DNA from: an uncultured Nitrospirota bacterium
Lineage (GTDB): Bacteria > Nitrospirota > Nitrospiria > Nitrospirales > UBA8639
Direction: 5' to 3'
Assembly: GCA_937139405.1 (NCBI GenBank)
Contig: CAKZPV010000048.1
Location: 124,001-188,000 of the forward strand
DNA length: 64,000 nucleotides
Made by a program: the position numbers and the translations under genes. Shown here one piece after another: positions 19,131 to 27,982 of the stretch (position 1 is its first letter; each line of letters begins with the position of its first letter). The notes beneath the pieces are model-generated. The model was given only the letters and a program-made list of their open reading frames with translations, had not been told where the DNA came from and ran no database searches.

Positions 19131-19409
19131 GTGGCAGTTCATTTACGTTTAACAAGGATGGGTCGACATAAGCGACCATTTTACCGAGTCGTCGCCGCCG
19201 ATTCTCATATGAAGAGGGACGGACGGTTTCTCGAAATCATCGGCACCTATGATCCTTTAAAGGAAAGTGACAAAGCGTCATTTAAGGAAGATCGCGTGTT
19301 GGAATGGCTTCAAAAAGGCGCGCAACCCACGGATTCGGTTCGAGCCTTATTACGAAGAACCGGGGTATACAAAGCCTTAGCTGAATCAAAAAAACTCGCG
19401 AAGGCCTGA
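19131..19409 (+). CDS. rpsP: 30S ribosomal protein S16
   Basis: 92 residues starting at the GTG at 19131. The AGAGGAG site ends 7 bases upstream of this GTG but only one base from the ATG at 19125, so the GTG is the better start. It gives the usual N-terminus M-A-V-H-L-R-L. Conserved features include RMGRHKRPFYRVVAADSH and the FLEIIGTYDPL strand. The family usually has 80-95 residues. S16 helps assemble the 5' domain of 16S rRNA. Confidence 0.95.
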   Translation: MAVHLRLTRMGRHKRPFYRVVAADSHMKRDGRFLEIIGTYDPLKESDKASFKEDRVLEWLQKGAQPTDSVRALLRRTGVYKALAESKKLAKA

Positions 19410-19481
19410 ATATAGAGTTGAGTAAAGAGCTGGGCGGAATCACGCAATCGCCTTGAGTTTGTATTTTTAAATGGATTGACC

Positions 19482-20045
19482 ATGCTAGCTTCCGTATTGG
19501 GTTCGACGCCACCACATGTTGATTCTCTGGTAACTATTGGGAAGATTTTGAAGCCCTTTGGAGTCCGCGGCGAAGTGAAAGTAGAGTCGCTATCCGATGT
19601 GCCAGGTCGGTTTCAGGGATTACAGACTGTGTTTCTTACCCTTCCGAATAAGGCTGTGACGCCTGAGGAAACCACCGTCACTCATGTACGCGAAGTCAAT
19701 CCTGGCTATCTCATGAAATTTTCTGCGTTTTCAACGCCGGAGGAAGCAACTCCATATCGCGGGGCATGGATTCAAATTCCTACGAACTCTGATCTCCCTC
19801 GCGACCCTGATATTTTTTATCAATTTGAATTGATTGGACTCCGTGTTGAAGACCCTGATGGACAACAAATGGGAACAGTAGAAGAAATTTTGGAATATCC
19901 TCAGCAGCACCTGCTCGTCGTTCGTAATCAGGAGAAAGAATTTCTTATTCCTGTGAATCGAAAAGCTATTGAAAAGATTGATTTAGACATGCAGTGTTTG
20001 CGCCTTGCTTCAAAAGAATGGTGGGGCATTCATCATGCACTGTAA
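19482..20045 (+). CDS. rimM: Ribosome maturation factor RimM
   Basis: 187 residues from the ATG at 19482; a TTG two codons earlier is possible. The RimM N-terminal barrel is recognisable from VTIGKILKPFGVRGEVKVE. The C-terminal PRC-barrel contains YQFELIGLRVEDPDGQQMG and FLIPV. RimM binds S19 and helps mature the 30S head. It follows rpsP after 72 bp. KhpA, often found between rpsP and rimM in other phyla, is absent here. The 3' end overlaps the trmD start by 11 bp. Confidence 0.93.
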   Translation: MLASVLGSTPPHVDSLVTIGKILKPFGVRGEVKVESLSDVPGRFQGLQTVFLTLPNKAVTPEETTVTHVREVNPGYLMKFSAFSTPEEATPYRGAWIQIPTNSDLPRDPDIFYQFELIGLRVEDPDGQQMGTVEEILEYPQQHLLVVRNQEKEFLIPVNRKAIEKIDLDMQCLRLASKEWWGIHHAL

Positions 20046-20799
20046 TCTTCTGACAACTTTTCCTGAGCTTATTCAGGCTGTTGGCTCCCAGAGCATGATG
20101 AAACGCGCTCAGGATAAGGGGCTGCTCACACTTCGCACACATAATCTGCGCGATTATACCGATGACCCCCATCGCTCTACTGACGATACTCCCTTCGGCG
20201 GCGGTGGCGGAATGGTCATGAAGGCTGAACCCATTTTTCTTGCAATTGATGCCATCAAACAAACTTGTAGCGAGATTCGGATTCTCCTCCCCTCGCCGCA
20301 AGGCATTCGCTTTTCGCATGGCCTAGCGTTCGAACTAAGTCGAGAAGCTCGCCCACTGGTTTTTATTTGCGGCCATTATGAAGGTATCGACGAGCGAGTA
20401 CGTACCCATTTGTCGGTAGAGGAAATCTCGTTGGGCGATTATGTCGTGACTGGGGGTGAGCTCCCCGCACTCATCATGATTGATGCCGCAATGCGACACA
20501 TTCCCGGCGTCTTGGGCGATCCCCATTCAGCCCAACAGGAATCGTTTGTCGAATCTTTGTTGGATTATCCTCATTTTACACGACCAGCTGAGCTTCGTGG
20601 CCAAACTGTCCCCGACGTGCTGGTTTCAGGCAATCACGAAGCCGTCCGTCGATGGCGACGGAAAGAATCCTTACGGCAGACCATGCTCAAACGTCCTGAT
20701 TTATTGGATCATCATCCGCTGAATACCCAAGACCAGCAGCTTTTAGAAGAAATTGAACATGACTATACCTCGGCGGGATGTGATCCGCAGAGACCTTGA
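20035..20799 (+). CDS. trmD: tRNA (guanine-N1-)-methyltransferase TrmD
   Basis: 254 residues from the ATG at 20035; a longer frame from 20005 would be an artefact because the family starts with a short strand followed by FPE, as in LLTTFPEL here. The SPOUT knot is visible in VFICGHYEGIDERV, EISLGDYVVTGGELPAL and the GDPHSAQQESF segment. TrmD methylates G37 of tRNAs to prevent frameshifting. Its start overlaps the end of rimM, and rplS follows after 15 bp. Confidence 0.96.
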   Translation: MHCNLLTTFPELIQAVGSQSMMKRAQDKGLLTLRTHNLRDYTDDPHRSTDDTPFGGGGGMVMKAEPIFLAIDAIKQTCSEIRILLPSPQGIRFSHGLAFELSREARPLVFICGHYEGIDERVRTHLSVEEISLGDYVVTGGELPALIMIDAAMRHIPGVLGDPHSAQQESFVESLLDYPHFTRPAELRGQTVPDVLVSGNHEAVRRWRRKESLRQTMLKRPDLLDHHPLNTQDQQLLEEIEHDYTSAGCDPQRP

Positions 20800-20814
20800 A
20801 GGAGGAACGCACAC

Positions 20815-21282
20815 ATGAATCAGCTAGAACGCTTAGAGCAATCGTTTGCAACAGAGCCTGTGCCATTTTTTGAAATTGGTGATACCGTTCGAGTAAAAGT
20901 CCGAGTGGTTGAAGCGCGCGCTTCAGGCAAAAAGAAAACCCAAGAAGAGGAAAAAGAACGAATCCAAGTCTTCGAAGGCTTGGTGATCGGGCGGAAAGGC
21001 CGGAGCTATTCGGAAACTTTTACGGTTCGGAAAATCTCCTTCGGCGTTGGGGTTGAACGAATATTTCCCGTACATTCTCCAAACCTTGCTGGAATCGAAG
21101 TCGTTCGAAAAGGAAAGGTCCGTCGTGCCAAGCTATATTACATTCGTGACAAAAAAGGCAAAGCGGCAAAAATTTCCGAGCGAGAGTTTTCGCGAGCACC
21201 AAAAACGCATAAAGGGACAACAGCCACAGAGGTCGAAGAGCTGCCTTCAGATGACACCAATAGTTCTGAAGCATCGGATTAA
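20815..21282 (+). CDS. rplS: 50S ribosomal protein L19
   Basis: 155 residues. The L19 core is clear: [49 protein letters not shown] and [16 protein letters not shown]. It is 30-40 residues longer than typical L19 because of a charged C-terminal tail after about residue 118. That tail is acidic at the end (EELPSDD) and probably flexible. A GGAGG site precedes the ATG. L19 sits at the 30S-50S interface. Confidence 0.96.
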   Translation: MNQLERLEQSFATEPVPFFEIGDTVRVKVRVVEARASGKKKTQEEEKERIQVFEGLVIGRKGRSYSETFTVRKISFGVGVERIFPVHSPNLAGIEVVRKGKVRRAKLYYIRDKKGKAAKISEREFSRAPKTHKGTTATEVEELPSDDTNSSEASD

Positions 21283-21345
21283 CTCCTCACGCACGAAAGG
21301 GCTTCTTCCTATCTAGTCTTGGTATTCCCTTTTCCAAATACCTGT

Positions 21346-21960
21346 ATGGGACCGACAGACTTCTTCGAGACATCCGCCTGGGCCTGTGGGTTCCGGCGGA
21401 TTGCAGGACTTGACGAAGCGGGTCGCGGGCCATTAGCCGGTCCGGTTGTCGCAGCAGCCGTTATTCTCCCTCGACGTCGCTCGCTTGATGTTCTGGACGA
21501 TTCCAAACTCTTAACAGCCGACCAACGCGATTCCCTCTTCGTCTCTATTACGAAGCAAGCACAGGATTGGGGGGTCGGAACCGCCTCTGAACATGAAATC
21601 GACGAATTAAATATTTTAGACGCTACACGATTGGCAGGGTACCGAGCCATCCAAGATTTTGATTCTCCCCCAGACTACCTGCTTCTTGATGCATTCCAAA
21701 TCCCTACCGTCTTGATTCCTCAACGGGCAGTCATCAAAGGCGATCAACTCTCAGTCTCAATTGCCGCAGCCTCTATTCTGGCCAAAGTAACACGCGATCG
21801 CATTATGAAGACCTATCACGAACGATTCCCTGAATATCAATTTCATCTCCATAAGGGCTATCCCACACCTGAACATCTGAAACGATTACGCCTTTTTGGC
21901 CCATGTTCAGGGCATCGGCAAAGCTTTCGTCCTGTTCAAGCTTGTCTGGATGCCCAATAG
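21346..21960 (+). CDS. rnhB: Ribonuclease HII
   Basis: 204 residues from the ATG at 21346; an upstream TTG at 21319 in the same frame is less likely. The catalytic motif is AGLDEAGRGPLAGPVVAAAV with the family Asp-Glu pair. The third and fourth acidic residues lie near LDDSKLL and LLLDAF. A conserved AASILAKVTRDRIM segment follows. RNase HII removes single ribonucleotides and RNA of RNA-DNA hybrids. It lies in the ribosomal/SRP operon, and yraN starts 5 bp after the stop. Confidence 0.95.
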   Translation: MGPTDFFETSAWACGFRRIAGLDEAGRGPLAGPVVAAAVILPRRRSLDVLDDSKLLTADQRDSLFVSITKQAQDWGVGTASEHEIDELNILDATRLAGYRAIQDFDSPPDYLLLDAFQIPTVLIPQRAVIKGDQLSVSIAAASILAKVTRDRIMKTYHERFPEYQFHLHKGYPTPEHLKRLRLFGPCSGHRQSFRPVQACLDAQ

Positions 21961-21965
21961 TCTCG

Positions 21966-22352
21966 ATGGTATCGCCCTCTCAAGCCTTTGGGCGCCGAGC
22001 CGAAAACCTGGCTGAACAAATGTTACGGAAAAAGGGCTATCATATTGTCGAAAAAAACCTTCGACTAGCTGGAGGAGAATTAGACCTTATCGCTGAAGAT
22101 CAGGGCACCCTCGTATTCATAGAAGTCAAAGCCCGACGTGGAAACCAATTCGGAGGGACACCTTATGCCATTACCACTCGGAAGAAACAGCAACTTGCTA
22201 AATTAGCCCAGTTTTATCTTTCCCAAAAAGAATTACGTCACAAGCCATGCCGTTTCGATGCTATTCTCGTTATTGAAACCAACGAACATTCTGCTCAATT
22301 AACTCACATCGAACAAGCATTTGAGGTTCCCAGCTCCGCCTGGCAATGGTAG
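21966..22352 (+). CDS. yraN: UPF0102 (YraN) nuclease-fold protein
   Basis: 128 residues from the ATG at 21966; the frame opens earlier, overlapping rnhB, but the family begins just before the GRRAENLAEQ helix. The restriction-endonuclease-like core is intact: KGYHIVEKNLRL, GGELDLIAED and VFIEVKARRG carry the D and E-x-K residues. The biochemical role is unresolved; the gene commonly follows rnhB. A 128-bp gap separates it from ftsE. Confidence 0.92.
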   Translation: MVSPSQAFGRRAENLAEQMLRKKGYHIVEKNLRLAGGELDLIAEDQGTLVFIEVKARRGNQFGGTPYAITTRKKQQLAKLAQFYLSQKELRHKPCRFDAILVIETNEHSAQLTHIEQAFEVPSSAWQW

Positions 22353-22480
22353 ATTAACAGAACGTCCTTCGTGAAAAGACCACAAGTTGAATTCGTTCGA
22401 TGACCAATAACTCATTCTGGTTTATGATCGATTGACAAGTAGTTAGATAGTCTATTCCTCTTGTACACCAGCGAATTACC

Positions 22481-23149
22481 ATGATTCAGTTATTTCATGT
22501 TACGAAATACTATGAAGGCTGCCTAGCACTTTCCGATATTTCACTGCGAATTGATAAAGGCGAATGCGTCTTACTGACTGGTCCAAGTGGAGCCGGAAAA
22601 ACTTCATTACTCAAATTGATCTTTGGGGCCGAACACCCCGATGATGGGCAAATTCTTGTCCAAAATCGAAATATTGCCAGACTCCGTCGGGCTGATGTGC
22701 CTTACCATCGCCGAACAATGGGATTTGTTCTGCAAGATTTCAAGCTATTGCCTCATCGGACGGTTTTTGAAAATGTGGCTCTCCCTCTTATTATTCGAGG
22801 TTTATCTTCATTTGAATCCAGACGAAAAGTCATCGAAGCCCTACGAGCCGTTGGAATGGAACATAAACAAACCACCCTTGCCTCTGTGCTCTCGGCTGGA
22901 GAACAACAACGGGCATGTATTGCTCGAGCAATTGTGAATAGCCCGATCATTTTACTCGCAGACGAACCAACCGGAAATTTAGATCCACAACTGACCATCG
23001 AAATTGCTGAGCTCTTCAAGGCCATCAACGCGCGCGGGACGACGGTGATGATGGCAACTCATAATCGCCAGGTCGTAGAACAATTAAACGGCAGGGTGTT
23101 ACGGCTTGACTGTGGGCACCTCCTCTCCGACCAGGGAGCCTCCGCATGA
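22481..23149 (+). CDS. ftsE: Cell division ATP-binding protein FtsE
   Basis: 222 residues. The ABC ATPase motifs are all present: Walker A GPSGAGKTSLLK, the Q-loop in VLQDFKLLPHR, a signature VLSAGEQQRACIARA, and Walker [14 protein letters not shown]. The signature has Ala where most ABC proteins have LSGGE. FtsE pairs with FtsX to control periplasmic peptidoglycan hydrolases through EnvC during division. The last four bases overlap the start of ftsX (ATGA). Confidence 0.95.
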   Translation: MIQLFHVTKYYEGCLALSDISLRIDKGECVLLTGPSGAGKTSLLKLIFGAEHPDDGQILVQNRNIARLRRADVPYHRRTMGFVLQDFKLLPHRTVFENVALPLIIRGLSSFESRRKVIEALRAVGMEHKQTTLASVLSAGEQQRACIARAIVNSPIILLADEPTGNLDPQLTIEIAELFKAINARGTTVMMATHNRQVVEQLNGRVLRLDCGHLLSDQGASA

Positions 23150-24045
23150 AACGTCTCTGGTATTTTATCCGAGAAGCGTATATCAGTCTCCGAACTCACC
23201 AAGCCAGCACGGTGATTGGCATCATTACCACAGCCTTCACCCTTACTAGCTTTGGAACATTTTTGCTTCTATATCATAATGTGCATAATTTAATTGGACG
23301 GGTCCAAACAAATATTCAAATCATTGTCTATCCCAAAGACTCAATCGAACCACAAAAACTCCAAGACCTGAAAAAAGCCATTCAAACTGAATCTGCCATT
23401 GATTCCGTTACGCTCATTTCCAAGAAAGATGCGACAAAAGATTTCACGCATCAGTTTCCAGATGAAGCATACCTGCTGGATGGCTTGGGGAAAAACCCGT
23501 TTCCTGCCTCACTCGTCCTCAATCTGGCTCATACCATTCCTTCCACCGATGTGGTATCCAATCTGGTCAATCGTTTACAACAGAATCCCAATATCGACCG
23601 AGTCCGGTACAATCGTGACTGGATCGAACGCTTAACCCTCATCATCACCTATTTAGAAATTGGAGCCTTAATCGTGGGAGGCGTTCTGGCCTTAGCTTCC
23701 ATTACGATTATCGCCAACACGGTACAATTGGCCTTTTATACCCGCCAAGAAGAAATTGAAATTTTACGGTTAATTGGCGGGACCAATCTCTTCATCAGCA
23801 TCCCCTATCTTATTGAAGGAGCTGTGATTGGAGGGTTGGGTGGTGGAATCGCCCTAGTGTTCTTACGTGGAGGGTTCGAATTTTTCAAACATAAGACAGG
23901 TACGCTGAGCGTCATCGGAGGATTTTCATCAGTCTTTGAATTTTTCCCATTTTCTCTTTCACTACTCCTCATTAGCGGCGGAATCTTGTTAGGATGTATA
24001 GGGACTCTCACAAGTATGTACGGATGGATGCGATTCCGATTATGA
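23146..24045 (+). CDS. ftsX: Cell division protein FtsX
   Basis: 299 residues with four membrane helices: one near residues 20-45 and three in the C-terminal half (about 168-290). The large loop between the first two holds the periplasmic domain. The QEEIEILRLIGGTNLFI segment after helix 2 is typical of the FtsX-like permease fold. FtsX transmits the FtsE ATPase state to EnvC. Start and stop both overlap the flanking genes by four bases, so the operon is tightly coupled. Confidence 0.95.
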   Translation: MKRLWYFIREAYISLRTHQASTVIGIITTAFTLTSFGTFLLLYHNVHNLIGRVQTNIQIIVYPKDSIEPQKLQDLKKAIQTESAIDSVTLISKKDATKDFTHQFPDEAYLLDGLGKNPFPASLVLNLAHTIPSTDVVSNLVNRLQQNPNIDRVRYNRDWIERLTLIITYLEIGALIVGGVLALASITIIANTVQLAFYTRQEEIEILRLIGGTNLFISIPYLIEGAVIGGLGGGIALVFLRGGFEFFKHKTGTLSVIGGFSSVFEFFPFSLSLLLISGGILLGCIGTLTSMYGWMRFRL

Positions 24046-25238
24046 CGGCCTTTCCAAAAATTTCGATGACCGCCATGTGCTTGCTCGTCTGTGTCCTATT
24101 CTTAGCCATACATCCTGGGCACGGGGCGAAACCATCGTCCATCGAAAGCGAGATGACTCAGGAACGCAAACGTCTAGAACAGCTACAGAAAAAAATCGCA
24201 GAATCGAAAAAAAAAGCCACCAAAGCAAAAAAGCAACATGGGTCCGTCCTCAAAAATATTGAAAAACTCGATCAGCGTCTCTATAGCAAAAAGAAGGAAC
24301 GGAACCGCATCGACGCAGAGATCAAAGAAAAAGATCAGAAATTAGCTAACCTCAGCATCAAGATTGACGACATTGAGAGCAACCTTCAGACCCATCGGAA
24401 CGCGGTGACCGCTCGGCTTCGATTACTCTATATCGAAGGCCGAACAGGGTACCTCAAGACACTCTTTACCGCAGAAACCTTCGCTGATGCAGCCAATCGC
24501 ATGGATTATATTTCTTGGGTTGCTCAACAAGAACATGTCCTTGTCCGACAATTTCAAGAAGACCTCACTACGCTACAACTCCTGAAGGATGAACAAGCTC
24601 ATGCGCGAGAAACCTTGCTGGCCTTACAAGGGAAAACGCAACTTACCATCAAGGAGATTTCTGGACTGAAACGGAAGAAACGTACTGTACTTGTCAGTCT
24701 CTCGAAACAAAAAGATACCCATGAACGCACCGTGGAAGATCTCAAGCGATCTGCAGAACAAGTTGATAGCCTCCTCAAAGCCTTAGACCAACGATTTCAA
24801 TTAGCCCAGTCGAAGTTACGAAAAATACCAGGCAAGCGACCCTCACTTGGCTCGTTTCTTTGGCCCGTGAAAGGAACCGTAGTATCTTTTTTTGGACGGC
24901 AAAAACATCCCACATTCGACACTTTTGTCAATAAAAAAGGCATTGAAATTAAAGCTCGCGAAGGGAGTCCCATCCGGTCAGTTTCTGCTGGAAAAGTCGT
25001 ATATGCAGACTGGTTGAAAGGGTATGGGCTCGTCGCCATCGTCGATCATACTAATGGATTTTATTCACTCTATGCCCATGCCTCTAAACTGTTAGTGGCC
25101 GAAGGCAATGGAGTGACCATGGGACAAATGATCGGACATACTGGTGAAACAGGGGTGACCGAAGACGGCACCCTTTATTTTGAATTACGCAAGGGCACCA
25201 CGCCCATCGATCCGCTCAAATGGCTGGCAAAGCGATAA
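24042..25238 (+). CDS. envC: EnvC-like murein hydrolase activator with degenerate LytM domain
   Basis: 398 residues from the ATG at 24042, which overlaps the ftsX stop (ATGA); an upstream start inside ftsX is unlikely. A signal peptide is followed by two long coiled coils (about residues 30-115 and 150-275). A C-terminal M23/LytM domain comes last (about 285-398). The zinc ligands of active M23 enzymes are lost: the H-x-G-x-D site reads GIEIKA and the final H-x-H site reads TLYFEL. This matches EnvC, which activates amidases rather than cutting peptidoglycan itself. Confidence 0.9.
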   Translation: MTAFPKISMTAMCLLVCVLFLAIHPGHGAKPSSIESEMTQERKRLEQLQKKIAESKKKATKAKKQHGSVLKNIEKLDQRLYSKKKERNRIDAEIKEKDQKLANLSIKIDDIESNLQTHRNAVTARLRLLYIEGRTGYLKTLFTAETFADAANRMDYISWVAQQEHVLVRQFQEDLTTLQLLKDEQAHARETLLALQGKTQLTIKEISGLKRKKRTVLVSLSKQKDTHERTVEDLKRSAEQVDSLLKALDQRFQLAQSKLRKIPGKRPSLGSFLWPVKGTVVSFFGRQKHPTFDTFVNKKGIEIKAREGSPIRSVSAGKVVYADWLKGYGLVAIVDHTNGFYSLYAHASKLLVAEGNGVTMGQMIGHTGETGVTEDGTLYFELRKGTTPIDPLKWLAKR

Positions 25239-25264
25239 TCGATTAACTGAAAGAAGGAATACTC

Positions 25265-26584
25265 ATGGCCAAAGAACGATTTTCGACTGTCCTGATTTCT
25301 GGTCTCACCTTAACCGCGATTCTCTTTGTCGGGATTTTTATCGGGAAAGGAGGAGATCGTACAGGCCATGCCAGCGAATCATATGAAGAATTACAAGTGT
25401 TTGCGGAGGTCCTTTCTCAGGTCAAAAAACATTATGTCGAGGAAACGAAAACCAAAGATTTAGTACAAGGTGCCTTGCGAGGTATGCTTGCCGGGCTTGA
25501 CCCGCATTCCTCCTTCATGACTTCCGATATGTTTAAGGAAATGAAAGTGGAGACAAAGGGAGAATTTGGCGGCTTAGGTATTCAGATTGGCATCAAAGAC
25601 AATCGCCTGACGGTCATTGCCCCTATTGAAGATACACCCGCCTTTGAAGCAGGCATTGAGTCCGGTGACACGATCATCAAAGTTGATGATAAGCCCACGA
25701 AAGACCTGACTCTCATGGAAGCGGTCCAACAAATGCGAGGTCGGCGCGGCACTTCTGTAACGTTGACAGTTATTCGAGAGGAAATCGAGGAGCCCTTAAT
25801 TTTCAAAATTACTCGAGATATCATTAAAATTCAAAGTGTACGATCGAAAATATGGGAAGGGAATATCGGTTATGTTCGGATTACTCAATTCCAAGAGGCT
25901 ACAGCAGATGACTTGACCAAAGAACTGGAATCTCTCGTCGCCAAAGATATCCAAGGATTAATCGTAGATGTACGAAACAATCCTGGTGGCTTATTGACGG
26001 CTGCAGTAGGAGTTTCAGAACAATTCTTGCCAGCGGGAAAATTAGTGGTATCTATTCAAGGCCGCAACGGGAAAAAAGATGAATACCGTGCTCGACCCAA
26101 TAAAAAACATTATCAATATCCTATGATTGTGCTCATCAATAAAGGCTCAGCTAGTGCTTCAGAAATCGTGGCTGCAGCTATGCAAGATTGGGGAAAAGCC
26201 GTCGTCATTGGCACAACAAGCTTTGGGAAAGGTTCGGTGCAAACCATCCTTCCACTTTCCGATGGCTCAGGATTGCGCTTAACGACGGCTAAATATTATA
26301 CGCCTAAAGGCAAATCCATCCATACAATTGGGGTTCAACCGGACATCGTCATCGACCCCAAAGCTATTCAAGCAGCCAAACAGAAAGCGGAAGGCGGGGA
26401 AAAAGGGAAGAAGAAAGAGACTGTCACCGCAGCCAAGGCCAAAGAGACTGAGAACAAAAAAACCACAACCCCTGATGACCCTAATGCACCTCAACCTGTT
26501 CCACTGGAAGACATACAATTACTCAAAGCTGTGGAAATGTTGAAATCCTGGAAAGTCTTTAAACAACTTCGGCCGGCAGCATAA
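25265..26584 (+). CDS. ctpA: Carboxy-terminal processing protease (S41 family)
   Basis: 439 residues. A signal or anchor (about 9-25) comes first, followed by a helical segment. A PDZ domain (about 95-175) contains GGLGIQIGIKDNRLTVIAP. The S41 catalytic domain has VRNNPGGLL, then the Ser of GSASASEIVAAAMQD and the Lys of SFGKGSVQT. A Lys- and Glu-rich linker near the C-terminus is low complexity. It follows envC after 26 bp; the pairing of EnvC-type and CtpA-type genes is common, and CtpA can degrade envelope hydrolases. Confidence 0.95.
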   Translation: MAKERFSTVLISGLTLTAILFVGIFIGKGGDRTGHASESYEELQVFAEVLSQVKKHYVEETKTKDLVQGALRGMLAGLDPHSSFMTSDMFKEMKVETKGEFGGLGIQIGIKDNRLTVIAPIEDTPAFEAGIESGDTIIKVDDKPTKDLTLMEAVQQMRGRRGTSVTLTVIREEIEEPLIFKITRDIIKIQSVRSKIWEGNIGYVRITQFQEATADDLTKELESLVAKDIQGLIVDVRNNPGGLLTAAVGVSEQFLPAGKLVVSIQGRNGKKDEYRARPNKKHYQYPMIVLINKGSASASEIVAAAMQDWGKAVVIGTTSFGKGSVQTILPLSDGSGLRLTTAKYYTPKGKSIHTIGVQPDIVIDPKAIQAAKQKAEGGEKGKKKETVTAAKAKETENKKTTTPDDPNAPQPVPLEDIQLLKAVEMLKSWKVFKQLRPAA

Positions 26585-26596
26585 GAGGTAGAAGGG

Positions 26597-26661
26597 AAAA
26601 GTGAGAAGATAAAGAGTGACAAAATTCAGTCACTCTTCGTCTCTGCTTCTCACTTTTTACC
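26597..26661. terminator. Nested inverted repeat, probable bidirectional terminator
   Basis: The inner stem is AGAGTGAC (26613-26620) with GTCACTCT (26629-26636). An outer stem pairs AAAAGTGAGAAG (26597-26608) with CTTCTCACTTTT (26646-26657), followed by more T and pyrimidines. It lies between the convergent ends of ctpA and the RAM-domain gene. Confidence 0.7.
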
Positions 26662-26670
26662 TTTTAATTG

Positions 26671-26910
26671 TCACGAGAGGTTTAGCACAATGGCTGTGTT
26701 CGTTTTTGTAATTCCATCTATACCACGAATACGAGCCATGACCAAGTCGTTCAATTCTTCTAAGGTTTCTGCTTCAACCTGGGCAATCAAATCATACGGA
26801 CCAGTCACAGGAAAGACGCATTGCACTCCTTGAAGCCGCGTCAACGTCTTATACGCACTTTTTGTATGATTGCCCGTTGTATCAATTAACACAAATGCAG
26901 AGATAGCCAT
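26671..26910 (-). CDS. Stand-alone Lrp/AsnC ligand-binding (RAM) domain
   Basis: 79 residues, matching only the C-terminal effector-binding domain of Lrp/AsnC regulators: AFVLIDTTGNH, VFPVTGPYDLIAQVE and the GIDGITKTNTAIVL end. No DNA-binding helix-turn-helix is present, which is a known stand-alone form. Such domains bind amino acids and form dimers or octamers. An AAGGA site lies upstream of the ATG. The HhH protein gene lies upstream on the same strand. Confidence 0.88.
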   Translation of the reverse strand: MAISAFVLIDTTGNHTKSAYKTLTRLQGVQCVFPVTGPYDLIAQVEAETLEELNDLVMARIRGIDGITKTNTAIVLNLS

Positions 26911-27030
26911 AAGAAATTCATCCTTCCGATGTCATGCCTGTTCGTTTTTTCCTGCTTCTATTTCTAAATCTTGTCGGTACATTCTCAGCCATGATGAAAT
27001 CCTCGTCTTGGCACTTATTCCTGGAGGCCA

Positions 27031-27504
27031 TTATTCCTGCTGACAAACCGACCGCTTGCTCCGAATCGCTTCAAGAATTTCTTCACTTCGTCCTCCTAAC
27101 CCAGGAAGCGTCTGGAGAAGATGTGATTGCGCTAACGCTTCCAAGTCTTGCCATGTTGTCATCCCTAATCGAAAAAACAAATCGTGCACGATCGGTTCCG
27201 AAAACCCAGGCAGATTGACCCATTCTCTGACGGTCTCCGGCAGCGGAGTCTTGAGTTCTTCATAGGCTCGAATACGACCCGTCCCAAGAAACTCTTGTAT
27301 TTTGATTTCTAACTCTTTCCCAATACCAGAGATTGAACGCAATTCTCCCCGTTCAGCATAATCACCGACATCTTCTTGAAGATTTCGAAGGGAATCTGCA
27401 GCACGCTGATACGCTTTTACTTTATAAGGATTTTCAGATCGTGAGGCCAACAACCCAGCCATTGAAGCAAATAAGGCCGCTAGATCTTGGTTGCCGTTGC
27501 TCAT
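27031..27504 (-). CDS. Stand-alone PolX-type N-terminal HhH protein
   Basis: 157 residues matching only the N-terminal part of bacterial DNA polymerase X: AGLLASRSENPYKVKAYQRA, then the HhH segments SISGIGKELEIKIQEFL and TLPGLGGRSEEILEAI. The nucleotidyltransferase and PHP domains of full PolX (about 570 residues) are absent, and the frame ends cleanly. It may be a DNA-binding accessory protein or a truncated gene. It probably forms a unit with the downstream RAM-domain gene, 120 bp away. Confidence 0.75.
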   Translation of the reverse strand: MSNGNQDLAALFASMAGLLASRSENPYKVKAYQRAADSLRNLQEDVGDYAERGELRSISGIGKELEIKIQEFLGTGRIRAYEELKTPLPETVREWVNLPGFSEPIVHDLFFRLGMTTWQDLEALAQSHLLQTLPGLGGRSEEILEAIRSKRSVCQQE

Positions 27505-27745
27505 TCAGTAACCTGGCTGAAGAATTGGGGCATGGAGGAACACATAGGAGATACCACAAACACCATCCATCATTGTATGCCATATCAGCAGACCAAAACT
27601 AGCTTGCCATCATAAGTCTTTCGCCCTATGTCCAAAGGCGATTCATGCTCACAAGAGACTATTTCGTTGACAAGAATTTCACATGTCCCGTAGGATAATC
27701 TCCCACTATCGTCCTTATGTGATATTAATTCCTTAATGTTTCCTT

Positions 27746-27982
27746 ATGAGAATTATTGTTAATGGAGAAGAGCAAGAGCACAACGACACTCACACGGTGA
27801 CCACTCTTCTCCACGCACTCAATCTACACAACGAACAAGTGGCAGTTGAGGTGAACCTCAAAATTCTTGACCGTTCAAACTTTCCAACGTGGAACTTGCA
27901 AGAGGGCGATAAAGTAGAGATATTAAGTTTTATTGGCGGTGGTTCTCCACAAACAAGACATATACGAGACAAACTGATATGA
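27746..27982 (+). CDS. thiS: Sulfur carrier protein ThiS with C-terminal extension
   Basis: 78 residues of the beta-grasp ThiS fold, with the thiocarboxylate site at FIGGG (residues 64-66). The family normally ends at this Gly-Gly, but here 12 more residues follow ([12 protein letters not shown]), read in frame to a TGA that overlaps the thiG ATG. To be active the protein would need trimming to expose the Gly, as known for some QbsE/CysO-type carriers. ThiS donates sulfur for the thiazole ring. The gene leads thiS-thiG-thiE. Confidence 0.88.
   Translation: MRIIVNGEEQEHNDTHTVTTLLHALNLHNEQVAVEVNLKILDRSNFPTWNLQEGDKVEILSFIGGGSPQTRHIRDKLI

Noticed and set aside
27505-27745. TPP riboswitch upstream of thiS
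   Set aside because: The conserved CTGAGA and neighbouring elements were not seen; thi control must lie elsewhere or be absent.
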